Below are positions 7,963-15,138 of a DNA stretch of 16,285 nucleotides, piece after piece. A program made the position numbers and the translations under genes. Below the pieces are notes generated by a model. That model was not told the origin of the DNA and ran no database searches. It worked only from the letters and a program-made list of their open reading frames with translations. Positions within the stretch are counted from its first letter, which is position 1. Each line of letters starts with the position of its first letter. Source of the DNA: an uncultured Clostridia bacterium (lineage in GTDB: Bacteria; Bacillota; Clostridia; Christensenellales; UBA1242); NCBI GenBank assembly GCA_937992055.1, contig CALKLQ010000027.1:1-16285 (forward strand), in the 5' to 3' direction.

Positions 7963-8265
7963 GTGGAAAGTTCTTTTCTTGAGCTGAGATGTAAAGAGGT
8001 GATAAATGTTGTGGATGGTAGAAAACTAGGCCACATCATTGACATTGTTTTTGAATTATGCTCTGGAAGAATTTGTGGTTTTGTTGTGCCTGGAAATCAA
8101 AATTTTTGGAGTATTTTCAAAAATGGAAATGAACTATTTATTCCTTTTAGTCAAATTTGTAAAATAGGTGAAGATTCAATATTGGTGGAAATATTTCCGC
8201 CTACAAATTCCCCTCAACAAAATGTCATTGGCTACATGGCAAATAAGTCTAAAAAAAATGATTAA
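7963..8265 (+). CDS. YlmC/YmxH family PRC-barrel sporulation protein
   Basis: A small PRC-barrel protein of about 100 residues. The pattern is characteristic of YlmC/YmxH: L-E-L-R-C-K-E-V-I-N-V-V-D-G-R-K-L-G at the N-terminus, then G-R-I-C-G-F-V-V-P, and I-P-F-S-Q-I-C-K-I-G-E-D-S-I-L-V at the end of the barrel. In Clostridia this family is often encoded next to sigG, and sigG lies about 600 bases downstream here in the opposite orientation with tRNA genes between. Its biochemical role is not established. The start is the GTG at 7963, 8 bases after AAAGG; a TTG at 7960 is an alternative. The unstructured tail (NSPQQN..., last 20 residues) is outside the family core. Confidence 0.85.
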   Translation: MESSFLELRCKEVINVVDGRKLGHIIDIVFELCSGRICGFVVPGNQNFWSIFKNGNELFIPFSQICKIGEDSILVEIFPPTNSPQQNVIGYMANKSKKND

Positions 8266-8358
8266 AAATTGAGTTGCAAAACTAAGGGATGTGGCTTTGT
8301 AACATTCTCTTGCAAATCAAGTTTGTTAACACATTCATTGCAAACAAAGTAGCACTGT
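8266..8358. other. Spacer after ymxH with a possible hairpin
   Basis: GTTGCAAA near 8273 can pair with TTTGTAAC near 8296 (one G-U) around a 15-base loop, but no T-run follows, so it is not a convincing terminator. I see no ORF or other element before the tRNA operon promoters. Confidence 0.35.
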
Positions 8359-8387
8359 TTGAATTGACATTAGTTTTGCTTTATAAT
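8359..8387 (+). promoter_or_regulatory. Upstream promoter of the tRNA operon (P1)
   Basis: TTGAAT (8359-8364), a 17-base spacer and a perfect TATAAT (8382-8387), about 95 bases upstream of the second promoter. No ORF lies between it and the tRNAs, so it most likely gives a second start for the same operon. Confidence 0.6.
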
Positions 8388-8453
8388 GCATAAAGTTGCT
8401 TTCAGACTAAACTTAGATATTAAATATATTTTGTCAAAATTTATTAAAAAACC

Positions 8454-8482
8454 TTGACAAAGTATTTTTTTTAATATATACT
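8454..8482 (+). promoter_or_regulatory. Main promoter of the tRNA operon (P2)
   Basis: A perfect TTGACA (8454-8459), a 17-base spacer and TATACT (8477-8482). The predicted start near 8489 is about 8 bases before the first tRNA, the same geometry as the tRNA-fMet promoter. Confidence 0.88.
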
Positions 8483-8496
8483 CACAAGGTCATTAT

Positions 8497-8573
8497 GGCG
8501 GTGTAGCTCAGTTGGCTAGAGCGTTCGGTTCATACCCGAAAGGTCAGTGGTTCGAATCTACTCACCGCTACCA
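8497..8573 (+). tRNA. Elongator tRNA-Met (CAT)
   Basis: A 77-nt cloverleaf with acceptor GGCGGTG/CACCGCT (terminal G-U), anticodon loop TTCATAC with CAT at 34-36, T-arm AGTGG/CTACT and an encoded ACCA. The acceptor pairs fully apart from the wobble, so it is not the initiator. The body resembles the Bacillus elongator tRNA-Met; a lysidine-modified tRNA-Ile(CAT) is less likely. Confidence 0.93.
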
Positions 8574-8670
8574 AATTTTAAAGCCATAATAGACAAGGTT
8601 ACTAGAGCCTAAGGTCAACTAGTAGGATGTGGCATAAGAGATGTGGTCAAATTTTGAATAAACTTTGTTT

Positions 8671-8745
8671 GGTCCCGTGGTAAAGAGGTTAATACATCGC
8701 CCTTTCACGGCGGAGTCAGGGGTTCAATTCCCCTCGGGATCACCA
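8671..8745 (+). tRNA. tRNA-Glu (TTC)
   Basis: A 75-nt cloverleaf with acceptor GGTCCCG/CGGGATC, anticodon loop CTTTCAC carrying TTC, T-arm AGGGG/CCCCT and an encoded CCA. It lies 97 bases after tRNA-Met with no promoter or terminator visible between, so the two are probably cotranscribed. Confidence 0.95.
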
Positions 8746-8748
8746 TTA

Positions 8749-8783
8749 AAACCCAGTTAATCTTTGTTAACTGGGTTTATTTT
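8749..8783 (+). terminator. Terminator of the tRNA operon
   Basis: A 12-bp stem, AAACCCAGTTAA with TTAACTGGGTTT, and a 6-base loop, followed by ATTTT. It begins 4 bases after tRNA-Glu. Confidence 0.88.
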
Positions 8784-8818
8784 AGAAGAGTGATGATATT
8801 TGAAGTTAAATAGCTTAG

Positions 8819-8850
8819 AAAAAATCAGGAATAACATAATGTTATTCCTG
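8819..8850 (-). terminator. Terminator of sigG
   Basis: An 11-bp perfect stem, CAGGAATAACA with TGTTATTCCTG, around a 3-base loop (8826-8850). On the minus strand it is followed by ATTTTTT. It lies 5 bases after the sigG stop. Confidence 0.88.
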
Positions 8851-8854
8851 TCTT

Positions 8855-9634
8855 TTAATATTCATCGATATGTTTTTTAATTGTTTGTAAGGCGTTTTTT
8901 TCTAATCTGCTAACCTGCGCTTGTGAAATTCCTACCTCGTTTGAAACCTCCATTTGTGTTTTACCAATAAAATATCTCATATTCAAAATCAATTTTTCTC
9001 TTTCACTCAATCCAACAATTGCATCTTTCAGTGCTAATTGCTCCATAAGATTTTCATCATTATTTTTATTATCGCTTATTTGGTCCATAATCCTAACGGT
9101 TTCTGAGCCATCTTTATATACTGGTTGATTTAAAGAAATTGTATCGCTTATTGCGTCAAGTGAAAATGCAACATTTTTACATTCAAGTCCAACTTCTTTA
9201 GAAATTTCCTCTATGCTAGGTTCACGTTTAAATTCACGTGTTAGTTTTTCTCTTGCCTGCAAGGAACGATAGGCTGTGTCTCTTAAGCTTCTGCTAACAC
9301 GGATTGAATTGTTATCTCTTAAGAACCTTCTTATCTCACCAATAATCATAGGAACCGCATAGGTCGAAAATTTAACTCCCAACTCGATATTAAAGTTGTC
9401 TATTGCCTTCATAAGACCAACACATCCAACCTGAAACATGTCGTCAGCTTTTTCTTTTTTTGATGCAAAACGCTGCACTACGGAAAGAACAAGTCTTAAA
9501 TTAGCGACAACAAATTCCTCTCTTGCTAATTCATCGCCTTGTTTAACCCTTTTCATTAAATCTTCCAATTCATTATTTTTTAGCTTTGGTAACTTATTTG
9601 TATTTACGCCACATATTGCAACTTTGTTAGCCAT
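8855..9634 (-). CDS. sigG: Forespore sporulation sigma factor SigG
   Basis: A 259-residue sigma-70 family factor that directs late forespore transcription. The N-terminus N-K-V-A-I-C-G-V-N-T-N-K-L-P is the SigG signature. Region 2 is seen at about 40-110 (ADDMFQVGCVGLMKAID, FSTYAVPMIIGEIRRFLRD), region 3 at about 115-190, and region 4 with its helix-turn-helix at about 205-255 (KTQMEVSNEVGISQAQVSRLE). Length is typical. The start is fixed by AAGGAGG 7 bases before the ATG. A SigF-type promoter lies just upstream, as in Bacillus where sigG is switched on by SigF. sigE, often the upstream neighbour, is absent here. Confidence 0.97.
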   Translation of the reverse strand: MANKVAICGVNTNKLPKLKNNELEDLMKRVKQGDELAREEFVVANLRLVLSVVQRFASKKEKADDMFQVGCVGLMKAIDNFNIELGVKFSTYAVPMIIGEIRRFLRDNNSIRVSRSLRDTAYRSLQAREKLTREFKREPSIEEISKEVGLECKNVAFSLDAISDTISLNQPVYKDGSETVRIMDQISDNKNNDENLMEQLALKDAIVGLSEREKLILNMRYFIGKTQMEVSNEVGISQAQVSRLEKNALQTIKKHIDEY

Positions 9635-9680
9635 TTTGTGCCTCCTTGGAATTAAAAGATTGCTAATTTCTTGCTTTCCA

Positions 9681-9710
9681 TAGTTTTACCATTCAAAATT
9701 AAAAATATAC
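9681..9710 (-). promoter_or_regulatory. SigF-type promoter of sigG
   Basis: On the minus strand GTATA (9710-9706), a 15-base spacer and GGTAAAACTA (9690-9681). These fit the SigF consensus GYWTA and GGNRANANTW at every defined position. It leaves a leader of about 40 bases that includes the strong ribosome binding site. The match is direct; SigF use is inferred from the Bacillus consensus. Confidence 0.8.
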
Positions 9711-9936
9711 TAAATTTAATTTTAATTTTTTTTATCAAGATTTTTTGAGATTTAAATTTAAAATATATGATGATTTTTCATTTTTTTAATTATTTTTGTT
9801 TTACAAGCTATTGTTAATTAGAAAAGATAATTTAATTTAAATACCTGAGTTTGTTTAAAAATGAGTTACTGCGCATTTAAAGAAACTAAAGATAATGTAA
9901 AGTTATTTTGTCAATTGTTTTGGCATAAAATAGGAT
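9711..9936. other. Divergent intergenic region between sigG and yqfC
   Basis: Together with 9635-9710 this makes a 302-base gap. Apart from the SigF-type promoter (9681-9710) and the yqfC promoter (9903-9931), I see no ORF, RNA gene or clear hairpin; it is mostly A+T. Confidence 0.6.
9903..9931 (+). promoter_or_regulatory. SigE-like promoter of the yqfC operon
   Basis: TTATTTT (9903-9909), a 14-base spacer and CATAAAAT (9924-9931) resemble the SigE consensus KMATATT and CATACAMT. In Bacillus, yqfC and yqfD belong to the SigE regulon. The TAAAAT inside it could also serve SigA with TTATTT 17 bases upstream. The -10 ends only 5 bases before the ATG. Confidence 0.55.
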
Positions 9937-10197
9937 ATGTTTAATTTTTTTGAAGATTTAAAAAAAGAATATAATTTACAATCAAATTGTTTAACCGCTT
10001 TTAATTTGGTTATGGTATCAACCAATTTAGTATATTTGGAAGGGCATAAAGGACTTTTGAAATTAAGTGATGAAAATATTACTTTAAAAGTTAAGAAAGG
10101 AGTTGTTTGTGTATTAGGAAAAAATTTGAAGATTTCAGAGATGACTCAAAAAACTATTGCTATAAGTGGTGAAATTTCAAAAGTTGAGGTGCTTTGA
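9937..10197 (+). CDS. yqfC: Sporulation protein YqfC
   Basis: A small 86-residue protein of the YqfC family, needed for efficient sporulation in Bacillus and of unknown biochemical role. The family pattern is clear: V-Y-L-E-G-H-K-G-L-L-K-L-S-D-E-N-I-T-L-K-V-K-K-G-V-V-C-V-L-G-K-N-L-K-I-S-E-M-T, then a short beta-strand end I-A-I-S-G-E-I-S-K-V-E. The ATG gives the expected N-terminus, but the only AGG upstream is 3 bases away, too close for a normal Shine-Dalgarno. It is first in a four-gene operon; its stop overlaps the yqfD start by one base (TGATG). Confidence 0.9.
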   Translation: MFNFFEDLKKEYNLQSNCLTAFNLVMVSTNLVYLEGHKGLLKLSDENITLKVKKGVVCVLGKNLKISEMTQKTIAISGEISKVEVL

Positions 10198-11330
10198 TGT
10201 TTTTTAAAAGTGGATGTAGATTTAATGTCAATGGGGTTAATCAAGAACGCAATTTTAGCAAATTATGTGAAGATTTCGAACTCTATGATATTTCACGTAA
10301 GAGTTATACACAAACCAGTTTTACTTGCAAACTATCTAAACAAAAAAAAGTAGAAAACAAGCTGAAAGACTACGGTTTTGAAATTTTAGAAAAAAAAGAA
10401 TTTGGAATATTAAGTTTTTTTAAACATCTTTTGACATCATATGGTCTTATAGCGGGATTTTTTTGTGGACTGATTGCATGCTTGTTTTTATCTGGTTTTG
10501 TTTTAAAAATTGATGTGGTTGGACTTGAAAAAACAAGTCAAGAGGAAGTGTATTCTGCCTTATCTAATCAAAATGTGTCCACTTTTTGTAAAAAAAATGA
10601 TATTTCGCTTGCCTCAATAGAAAAAACACTTAGTAAAGAAATAGAAAATATATCTTTAGTCAGTGCCATAATTAAGGGTAATACGCTTGTAATTAGTATA
10701 AAAGAAAAGGTTCAAAACGACGAGTTTGATAATTTAGATAATTTTCAGCCCCTTATTTCCAAATTTGATGGTCAAATTACAAGTATAAAGCTTATACAAG
10801 GAACTTTGAAAGTAAATGTGGGTGACATGGTTAAAAAAGGACAGGTTTTGGTTGAACCTTATATTTTAGACTCCTCAAATAACTCTCGCCCAGTAAAACC
10901 CATAGCAGAGATTGAGGCAAGGGTTTGGCAAACATTTAAAAGTGTTCATAAGGAAAGCAAAATTGTTACCAGAAGAACGGGCAGAGAACAGATTGTAGAA
11001 AATATACTTTTTATGAATTTAAACCTAACAAATTTTGAAAATGATTGTGAGTTTTCTAGTTATGAGGTTAAAATTGATAAAATTTGCATTTCTCAAAATA
11101 ATATTTTGCCCATTTATAAACAGAAGATAATCTACTATGAAATGGAAACAGTCCTTGTTGAGGAAAAATTTGAGGAGAACAAAGAAAAAATTTTACAAGA
11201 GACTAAACAAAAGGCTTTGCTTTATTTAGAAGAATGTGACATAATAAAAAATGAATATTTCAATGTTAACCTAATTAATGGTGAACATGTGGTTGAATAT
11301 GTCGTAGAAATTATTAAACGGATTGATTAA
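10197..11330 (+). CDS. yqfD: Sporulation protein YqfD
   Basis: A 377-residue membrane protein of the YqfD family, acting with YqfC in the mother cell. A cytoplasmic N-terminal part of about 80 residues is followed by one hydrophobic segment (about 78-102, TSYGLIAGFF...LSGFVLKI) and a large external part. That part has a POTRA/FtsQ-like region (VVGLEKTSQEEVYSAL), then the G-T-L-K-V-N-V-G-D-M-V-K-K-G-Q-V-L-V block typical of the family. The ATG at 10197 is preceded by GAGGTG, and overlap with the yqfC stop suggests translational coupling. Length is close to the roughly 390-400 usual for the family. Confidence 0.92.
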   Translation: MFFKSGCRFNVNGVNQERNFSKLCEDFELYDISRKSYTQTSFTCKLSKQKKVENKLKDYGFEILEKKEFGILSFFKHLLTSYGLIAGFFCGLIACLFLSGFVLKIDVVGLEKTSQEEVYSALSNQNVSTFCKKNDISLASIEKTLSKEIENISLVSAIIKGNTLVISIKEKVQNDEFDNLDNFQPLISKFDGQITSIKLIQGTLKVNVGDMVKKGQVLVEPYILDSSNNSRPVKPIAEIEARVWQTFKSVHKESKIVTRRTGREQIVENILFMNLNLTNFENDCEFSSYEVKIDKICISQNNILPIYKQKIIYYEMETVLVEEKFEENKEKILQETKQKALLYLEECDIIKNEYFNVNLINGEHVVEYVVEIIKRID

Positions 11331-11331
11331 A

Positions 11332-11814
11332 ATGAAGGTAAACTTTTTAAATGTTAAATCATTTGTTTTAAAGCATAAAATTAGTAAAATTTTTAATTAT
11401 GCGTTAAAAGAATGCAAAATTGATGGAAAAAATTTATATGTCAATGTAGGATTTGTTAGCGAAATTGCTATTCAGAAATTAAATAAGGAATATAGAAATG
11501 TTGACAAAATAACCGATGTTTTATCGTTTCCCTTTTTCAACTTGATACCTGGTCAAGAACCAGATTATGAGATGTTCGAAAGGGAAAAGGAGCCAAATAC
11601 AAAACTTGTTGAACTTGGTGATATAGCAATATGCGAAAATGTGGCTTTGCGTCAGGCAAAGCAGTTTGGACATTCATTTAAAAGAGAGGTTTGCTATCTT
11701 GCTACTCATGGACTTTTGCACATATTGGGATTTGACCATATGACGGAAGAGGAAGAAAGAAACATGAGTGCGTTATGTGAAAGATTTGTTTCAAAATTTG
11801 GTGTGAAAAGATGA
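11332..11814 (+). CDS. ybeY: rRNA maturation endoribonuclease YbeY
   Basis: A zinc-dependent endoribonuclease involved in 16S rRNA 3' maturation and ribosome quality control. The defining motif H-G-L-L-H-I-L-G-F-D-H is at residues 126-136, supplying three His ligands, and N-K-x-Y-R-x-x-D-K-x-T-D-V-L-S-F-P (51-67) is also typical. Total length is 160 residues, normal. The ATG at 11332 follows the yqfD stop by one base; an in-frame TTG at 11323 would overlap yqfD and lacks a better ribosome binding site. Its stop overlaps the era start by 4 bases (ATGA). phoH and yqfF, which often precede ybeY, are absent. Confidence 0.95.
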   Translation: MKVNFLNVKSFVLKHKISKIFNYALKECKIDGKNLYVNVGFVSEIAIQKLNKEYRNVDKITDVLSFPFFNLIPGQEPDYEMFEREKEPNTKLVELGDIAICENVALRQAKQFGHSFKREVCYLATHGLLHILGFDHMTEEEERNMSALCERFVSKFGVKR

Positions 11815-12653
11815 AAGGAAAATTAACAGTCGCAGTAATTGGAAAAACTAATGCTGGCAAAAGCACTCTTGTCAATGCAATAGTGGGGGAAAAGGTTTCA
11901 ATAATAAGTGAAAAAAAACAGACTACTCGCGAGAATATTTTAGGAATATTAAATGAAAAAGATTTTCAAATTGTTTTTGTTGATACACCAGGCATTCATA
12001 AAACAAAAAATATTTTAGATAAAAGCATGATGAAACAGGTTAGAGTTGCAAGAGAGGAATGTGACCTGATTATATATGTCATTGATTCTAGTAAAGCTTT
12101 TGACCAAGAGGAATTTGAAACGGTTTTAAGTTTGTCAAACTCTTGCAAACTTTTTTTAATTTTGAGTAAGGTTGATATCGCTGGTTATGAAAAAGTTTAT
12201 CCTTTGATTGAAAAATATTCTAAAATAAAATCTATTGAAGAGATTATGCCTTTGTCAGCCAAAAATAATGTCAACCTTGACAAGCTTTTAAATTTATTAA
12301 AACAAAATTTAATTTCTTGTAAAGAAAATGAGTTTGATTTTTCACGAGATACCTATACTGATAAATCTGTAAGATTTATGTGTGAGGAACTTTTAAGAGA
12401 ACAATGTCTTAAATATTTGCAAGATGAAATACCACATGGAATATTTGTTGAAATTAAAAGATTTGAAGAAAAGCCAAATATTATTGAGATAGATGCGGAT
12501 ATTTCCTGTCAAAGAAATAATCATAAATCTATAATTATTGGCAAACAAGGAAGTATGCTTAAAAAGATTGCTTCTTCTGCACGAGGCGAAATGGAAACTT
12601 TATTGGGGCAACAAGTTCTTTTAAAACTATATGTTTTTTCAAGATATGAATAA
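11811..12653 (+). CDS. era: GTPase Era
   Basis: A 280-residue GTPase that binds 16S rRNA in 30S subunit maturation. The GTPase domain has the P-loop G-K-T-N-A-G-K-S-T (11-19), the switch I threonines in K-K-Q-T-T-R (35-40), D-T-P-G (58-61) and the G5 S-A-K (149-151). The G4 guanine-recognition motif reads S-K-V-D (119-122), with Ser replacing the usual Asn. The C-terminal KH domain is clear, with N-H-K-S-I-I-I-G-K-Q-G (237-247) and S-S-A-R. It is slightly shorter than the usual 295-300. The start overlaps the ybeY stop (ATGA), so it is translationally coupled. No strong terminator is seen before the convergent neighbour. Confidence 0.96.
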   Translation: MKGKLTVAVIGKTNAGKSTLVNAIVGEKVSIISEKKQTTRENILGILNEKDFQIVFVDTPGIHKTKNILDKSMMKQVRVAREECDLIIYVIDSSKAFDQEEFETVLSLSNSCKLFLILSKVDIAGYEKVYPLIEKYSKIKSIEEIMPLSAKNNVNLDKLLNLLKQNLISCKENEFDFSRDTYTDKSVRFMCEELLREQCLKYLQDEIPHGIFVEIKRFEEKPNIIEIDADISCQRNNHKSIIIGKQGSMLKKIASSARGEMETLLGQQVLLKLYVFSRYE

Positions 12654-12731
12654 AAGGAAAATAGTGTAGCGCAAATTATGACCTATATTGATTTAAACTT
12701 TGAAAGTTTGCTATGTTAGTAAAACAAATGT

Positions 12732-13826
12732 TTAAACATCAATCTTTCTATATTTTTTATCAGCTACTTTATGAGAATCGAAATATGGCAATAGTTTATT
12801 TCGTTGGTTGGTTAAGGTATAGCCATCTACGCATGTTCTATCCATAAACAGAACCTTTTCTTCTGCGTCAGCAGAATAAGGTAGGTAGGAGTAAAATTGT
12901 TTCATACCCACTCCACAGAATAATTTAAAGCCATTATCTTTCAGCATTTTATGTTTGTTACAAAGGTTATTTCCGTTAAAGATTTCCCATTCTCCGTATG
13001 GATATACGTAAATTTGAGTTTTTCCTATTAAAGGAACCACTTGTTCATTCCATTGTCTTAACTCCTCACTAAAAGCTTTATCGCTTATTTTTTTCATGTG
13101 ATAATGACCAAAAGAATGACAGGCAAAAGACCAACCATTTTGTTTAAGTTTTTTTATTATAGGCTTGACCTTTTCAATTTCGCTATATCTAGATGTGTTA
13201 TTTTTTTCACCCGTTCTATATCCCAATATACCATCATAACCAGTTAAACAAATTAAACCTTTTGCACCTGCAATAGAAAAGTCAGGGTGTTTTTTTATAA
13301 AATTTTCTAATATTGGGATAAATTCATTTGAGTCTGAAATGTTTTCATTGCCTTTTATAGTTGTGCTCGTTGCCAAGTTCCCATTCTTGTCTAAGATAAT
13401 TTTATCTACCATGCCTAAACTCATCTTTTTTTGGTCGTATACCACATCGTCAAAAGAAAAAATTAATGGTTTTTTGCCTTTTGGCACCCAAATGCTTTTT
13501 TTGATAGCATTCCCATTTTTGTCTAAGGTAAAGGTTTTGTTTATATCAATTAGTGCGTAGTTATTTTCATATAAAGCATCTAAAATTTGAACAAATTCAT
13601 CTTTTGTGATACAGTCATTCGCAAAATGTTTTCTCATCTTGTTATTTTCATCAAATGCTATTTCTGGAAAGGCGAGAAGGCAATGAGTGAAAAGATGATG
13701 AACTTCACCCTTATATTCCTCCCAGTCCTCAGCATAAACTGTTGCTTTCGAGTTGAAATTTAATGCAAAAATTGACATTAAACAAAGTAAAATCGATATA
13801 ATTATGTATTTTTTAATATTTTTCAT
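12732..13826 (-). CDS. Secreted polysaccharide deacetylase-like protein
   Basis: A 364-residue exported protein. An N-terminal hydrophobic segment (about 6-25) ending near A-T-V-Y-A-E-D looks like a signal peptide cleaved around residue 32. The NodB-type motifs are visible: S-F-D-D (124-127) with the catalytic and metal Asp, H-S-F-G-H (237-241) with the two metal His, and Y-P-Y-G-E (274-278) in place of R-x-P-Y. The family de-N-acetylates chitin, peptidoglycan or other GlcNAc polymers outside the cell; the substrate here is unknown. The ATG at 13826 is chosen because a TTG 13 codons upstream would put a charged stretch ahead of the signal peptide. It converges on era and diverges from the next gene. 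Confidence 0.82.
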   Translation of the reverse strand: MKNIKKYIIISILLCLMSIFALNFNSKATVYAEDWEEYKGEVHHLFTHCLLAFPEIAFDENNKMRKHFANDCITKDEFVQILDALYENNYALIDINKTFTLDKNGNAIKKSIWVPKGKKPLIFSFDDVVYDQKKMSLGMVDKIILDKNGNLATSTTIKGNENISDSNEFIPILENFIKKHPDFSIAGAKGLICLTGYDGILGYRTGEKNNTSRYSEIEKVKPIIKKLKQNGWSFACHSFGHYHMKKISDKAFSEELRQWNEQVVPLIGKTQIYVYPYGEWEIFNGNNLCNKHKMLKDNGFKLFCGVGMKQFYSYLPYSADAEEKVLFMDRTCVDGYTLTNQRNKLLPYFDSHKVADKKYRKIDV

Positions 13827-13943
13827 AATATTATCTTTTATTTTTTTTAATTTTTTTATACACAAAAAAGAATAAAAACAAACAAAAAATACTGCTTTTC
13901 GCTTTTAGCGTTTTGTTACAATGGTGTTGAAGGAGAAATGAAT

Positions 13944-15116
13944 ATGAGGGAAGCGAAAGGTAACGAATTTTATGAAAGAATCATTTATAAAAAAAATGCG
14001 ATTTCATGTTTACGGGATATTCTGGCGCAAGAGGGAGAGTTAAATAAGGTTTTGTTTCTATCAAGTAAAACTGCTTTTTTTAAGTATGGTGCCTTTGTTA
14101 TAAATGAGCTTGAAGGTGTGGGGTGTCAATATGAAACCTTGATGCATTCCAGTAAGTTTGATAAAAATGATGTTGAAAAGATTGCAAAAAACTACAAAAA
14201 TATTTCTTTTATTGTAACTTTGGGAGGTGGTGGAATAACTGACCTTGGAAAAATTGTTGCTAAAATTTTAGGGGCAAAGTTAATAGCTATAGCTTCAAAT
14301 CCAACTACGATGGCCTATTTCACTAGATATAGCTATGTTGACTTTGGGAATATAAAAAAATGCTTTAAGTGCGATTACGCCTATAAGGTTATAGTTGATG
14401 AATTAATCATTAATTCTGCCAGTGAGCAAAGTGTGGTTTGCGGAATGAATCTTATTGCTAGTTTTTGGGAAATGTATTTTACCTTGCAATGTAATAGATT
14501 GTTGTTTTCGATTCCATTTGATGCTTCTGAGTTAAAACTTGTGCTTTGTAAATTTAAAGATAATATAGAATATCTTTCCTCATTTACCCAAGATAGTAAA
14601 TTGGTATTAGTTGATATACTTGTAGATTTAGCCTATGTCACTAAAGATTTTTCGCCTTTTGAAAGTGGAAATTTTGCATTTGCTTTTTTATTAGAAAAGT
14701 CACAATCAATTAAAAACTGCAATTTTGGCACTTTATGTCTTATTGGTCAAAGAATAATGTTTGAAAATTATAATAATTTTTTAATGCAAAAACGATTGGA
14801 AGTTATTACAATGCCAGATTTTGAAAACCTGGCACATAATTTACAAAATCTTAAAATAAGCGCAAAAGAGGTCAAACTCTTACAAGTAAAACGAGCTTAT
14901 GCAAGCAAAAAAATATATAAAAGATTAAATGAGGTTAAAAATCAATTACTTTGTCTTTGTAATACGGTTCAAAATGAAATCACTTCGCTTTCGATAGGAA
15001 AGAATATTATTGTTGATATAGACAAATGCTTTACCAGTCTAAACTTAATACCTTTTCTATATGATACCCCACCTCTTATTTCTATAATTGCAAGTACGGG
15101 GCTTATGAACTTTTAA
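13944..15116 (+). CDS. Glycerol-1-phosphate dehydrogenase-like protein, metal site apparently lost
   Basis: A 390-residue protein of the dehydroquinate synthase / iron-alcohol dehydrogenase superfamily, closest by eye to sn-glycerol-1-phosphate dehydrogenases (AraM/EgsA). The nucleotide-binding G-G-G-G-I-T-D-L-G-K (94-103) is intact. The regions that carry metal ligands are recognisable but changed: G-M-N-L-I-A (167-172) where G-D-L-L-G/A is expected, S-G-N-F-A-F-A-F-L-L-E (241-251) where S-G-A-E-H-x-x-x-H is expected, and K-N-C-N-F-G-T-L (257-264) where H-G-E-x-V-x-x-G-T-L is expected. It may be a pseudoenzyme. The ATG at 13944 has GGAG 8 bases upstream; the ATG at 13938 is too close to it. 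The next gene follows after 22 bases. Confidence 0.75.
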   Translation: MREAKGNEFYERIIYKKNAISCLRDILAQEGELNKVLFLSSKTAFFKYGAFVINELEGVGCQYETLMHSSKFDKNDVEKIAKNYKNISFIVTLGGGGITDLGKIVAKILGAKLIAIASNPTTMAYFTRYSYVDFGNIKKCFKCDYAYKVIVDELIINSASEQSVVCGMNLIASFWEMYFTLQCNRLLFSIPFDASELKLVLCKFKDNIEYLSSFTQDSKLVLVDILVDLAYVTKDFSPFESGNFAFAFLLEKSQSIKNCNFGTLCLIGQRIMFENYNNFLMQKRLEVITMPDFENLAHNLQNLKISAKEVKLLQVKRAYASKKIYKRLNEVKNQLLCLCNTVQNEITSLSIGKNIIVDIDKCFTSLNLIPFLYDTPPLISIIASTGLMNF

Positions 15117-15125
15117 TCTTTTGGC

Positions 15126-15131
15126 TATACT
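15126..15131 (+). promoter_or_regulatory. -10-like TATACT seven bases before an ATG
   Basis: TATACT ends at 15131 and the ATG starts at 15139, with no Shine-Dalgarno between. The -35 is weak (TTATGA 17 bases upstream). The overlapping GGCTATACTT (15123-15132) misses the SigF -10 consensus at one position, and GCTTA lies 17 bases before it, more than the 15 seen at the two good SigF sites here. Confidence 0.4.
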
Positions 15132-15138
15132 TGATTTT

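Noticed and set aside
8574..8670. Possible degenerate tRNA or small RNA in the 97-base spacer between tRNA-Met and tRNA-Glu
   Set aside because: Fragments such as CTAGAGC look tRNA-like, but no acceptor or anticodon stem can be formed, and no separate promoter or terminator is seen.
9438..9683. Plus-strand ORF of 81 codons across the sigG start
   Set aside because: It is antisense to conserved sigG sequence and would cover its ribosome binding site and promoter; there is no initiation signal of its own.
12654..12731. AAACTT-TGA-AAGTTT stem between era and the deacetylase-like gene as a terminator
   Set aside because: The six-pair, mostly A-T stem is weak and is not followed by a T-run on either strand.
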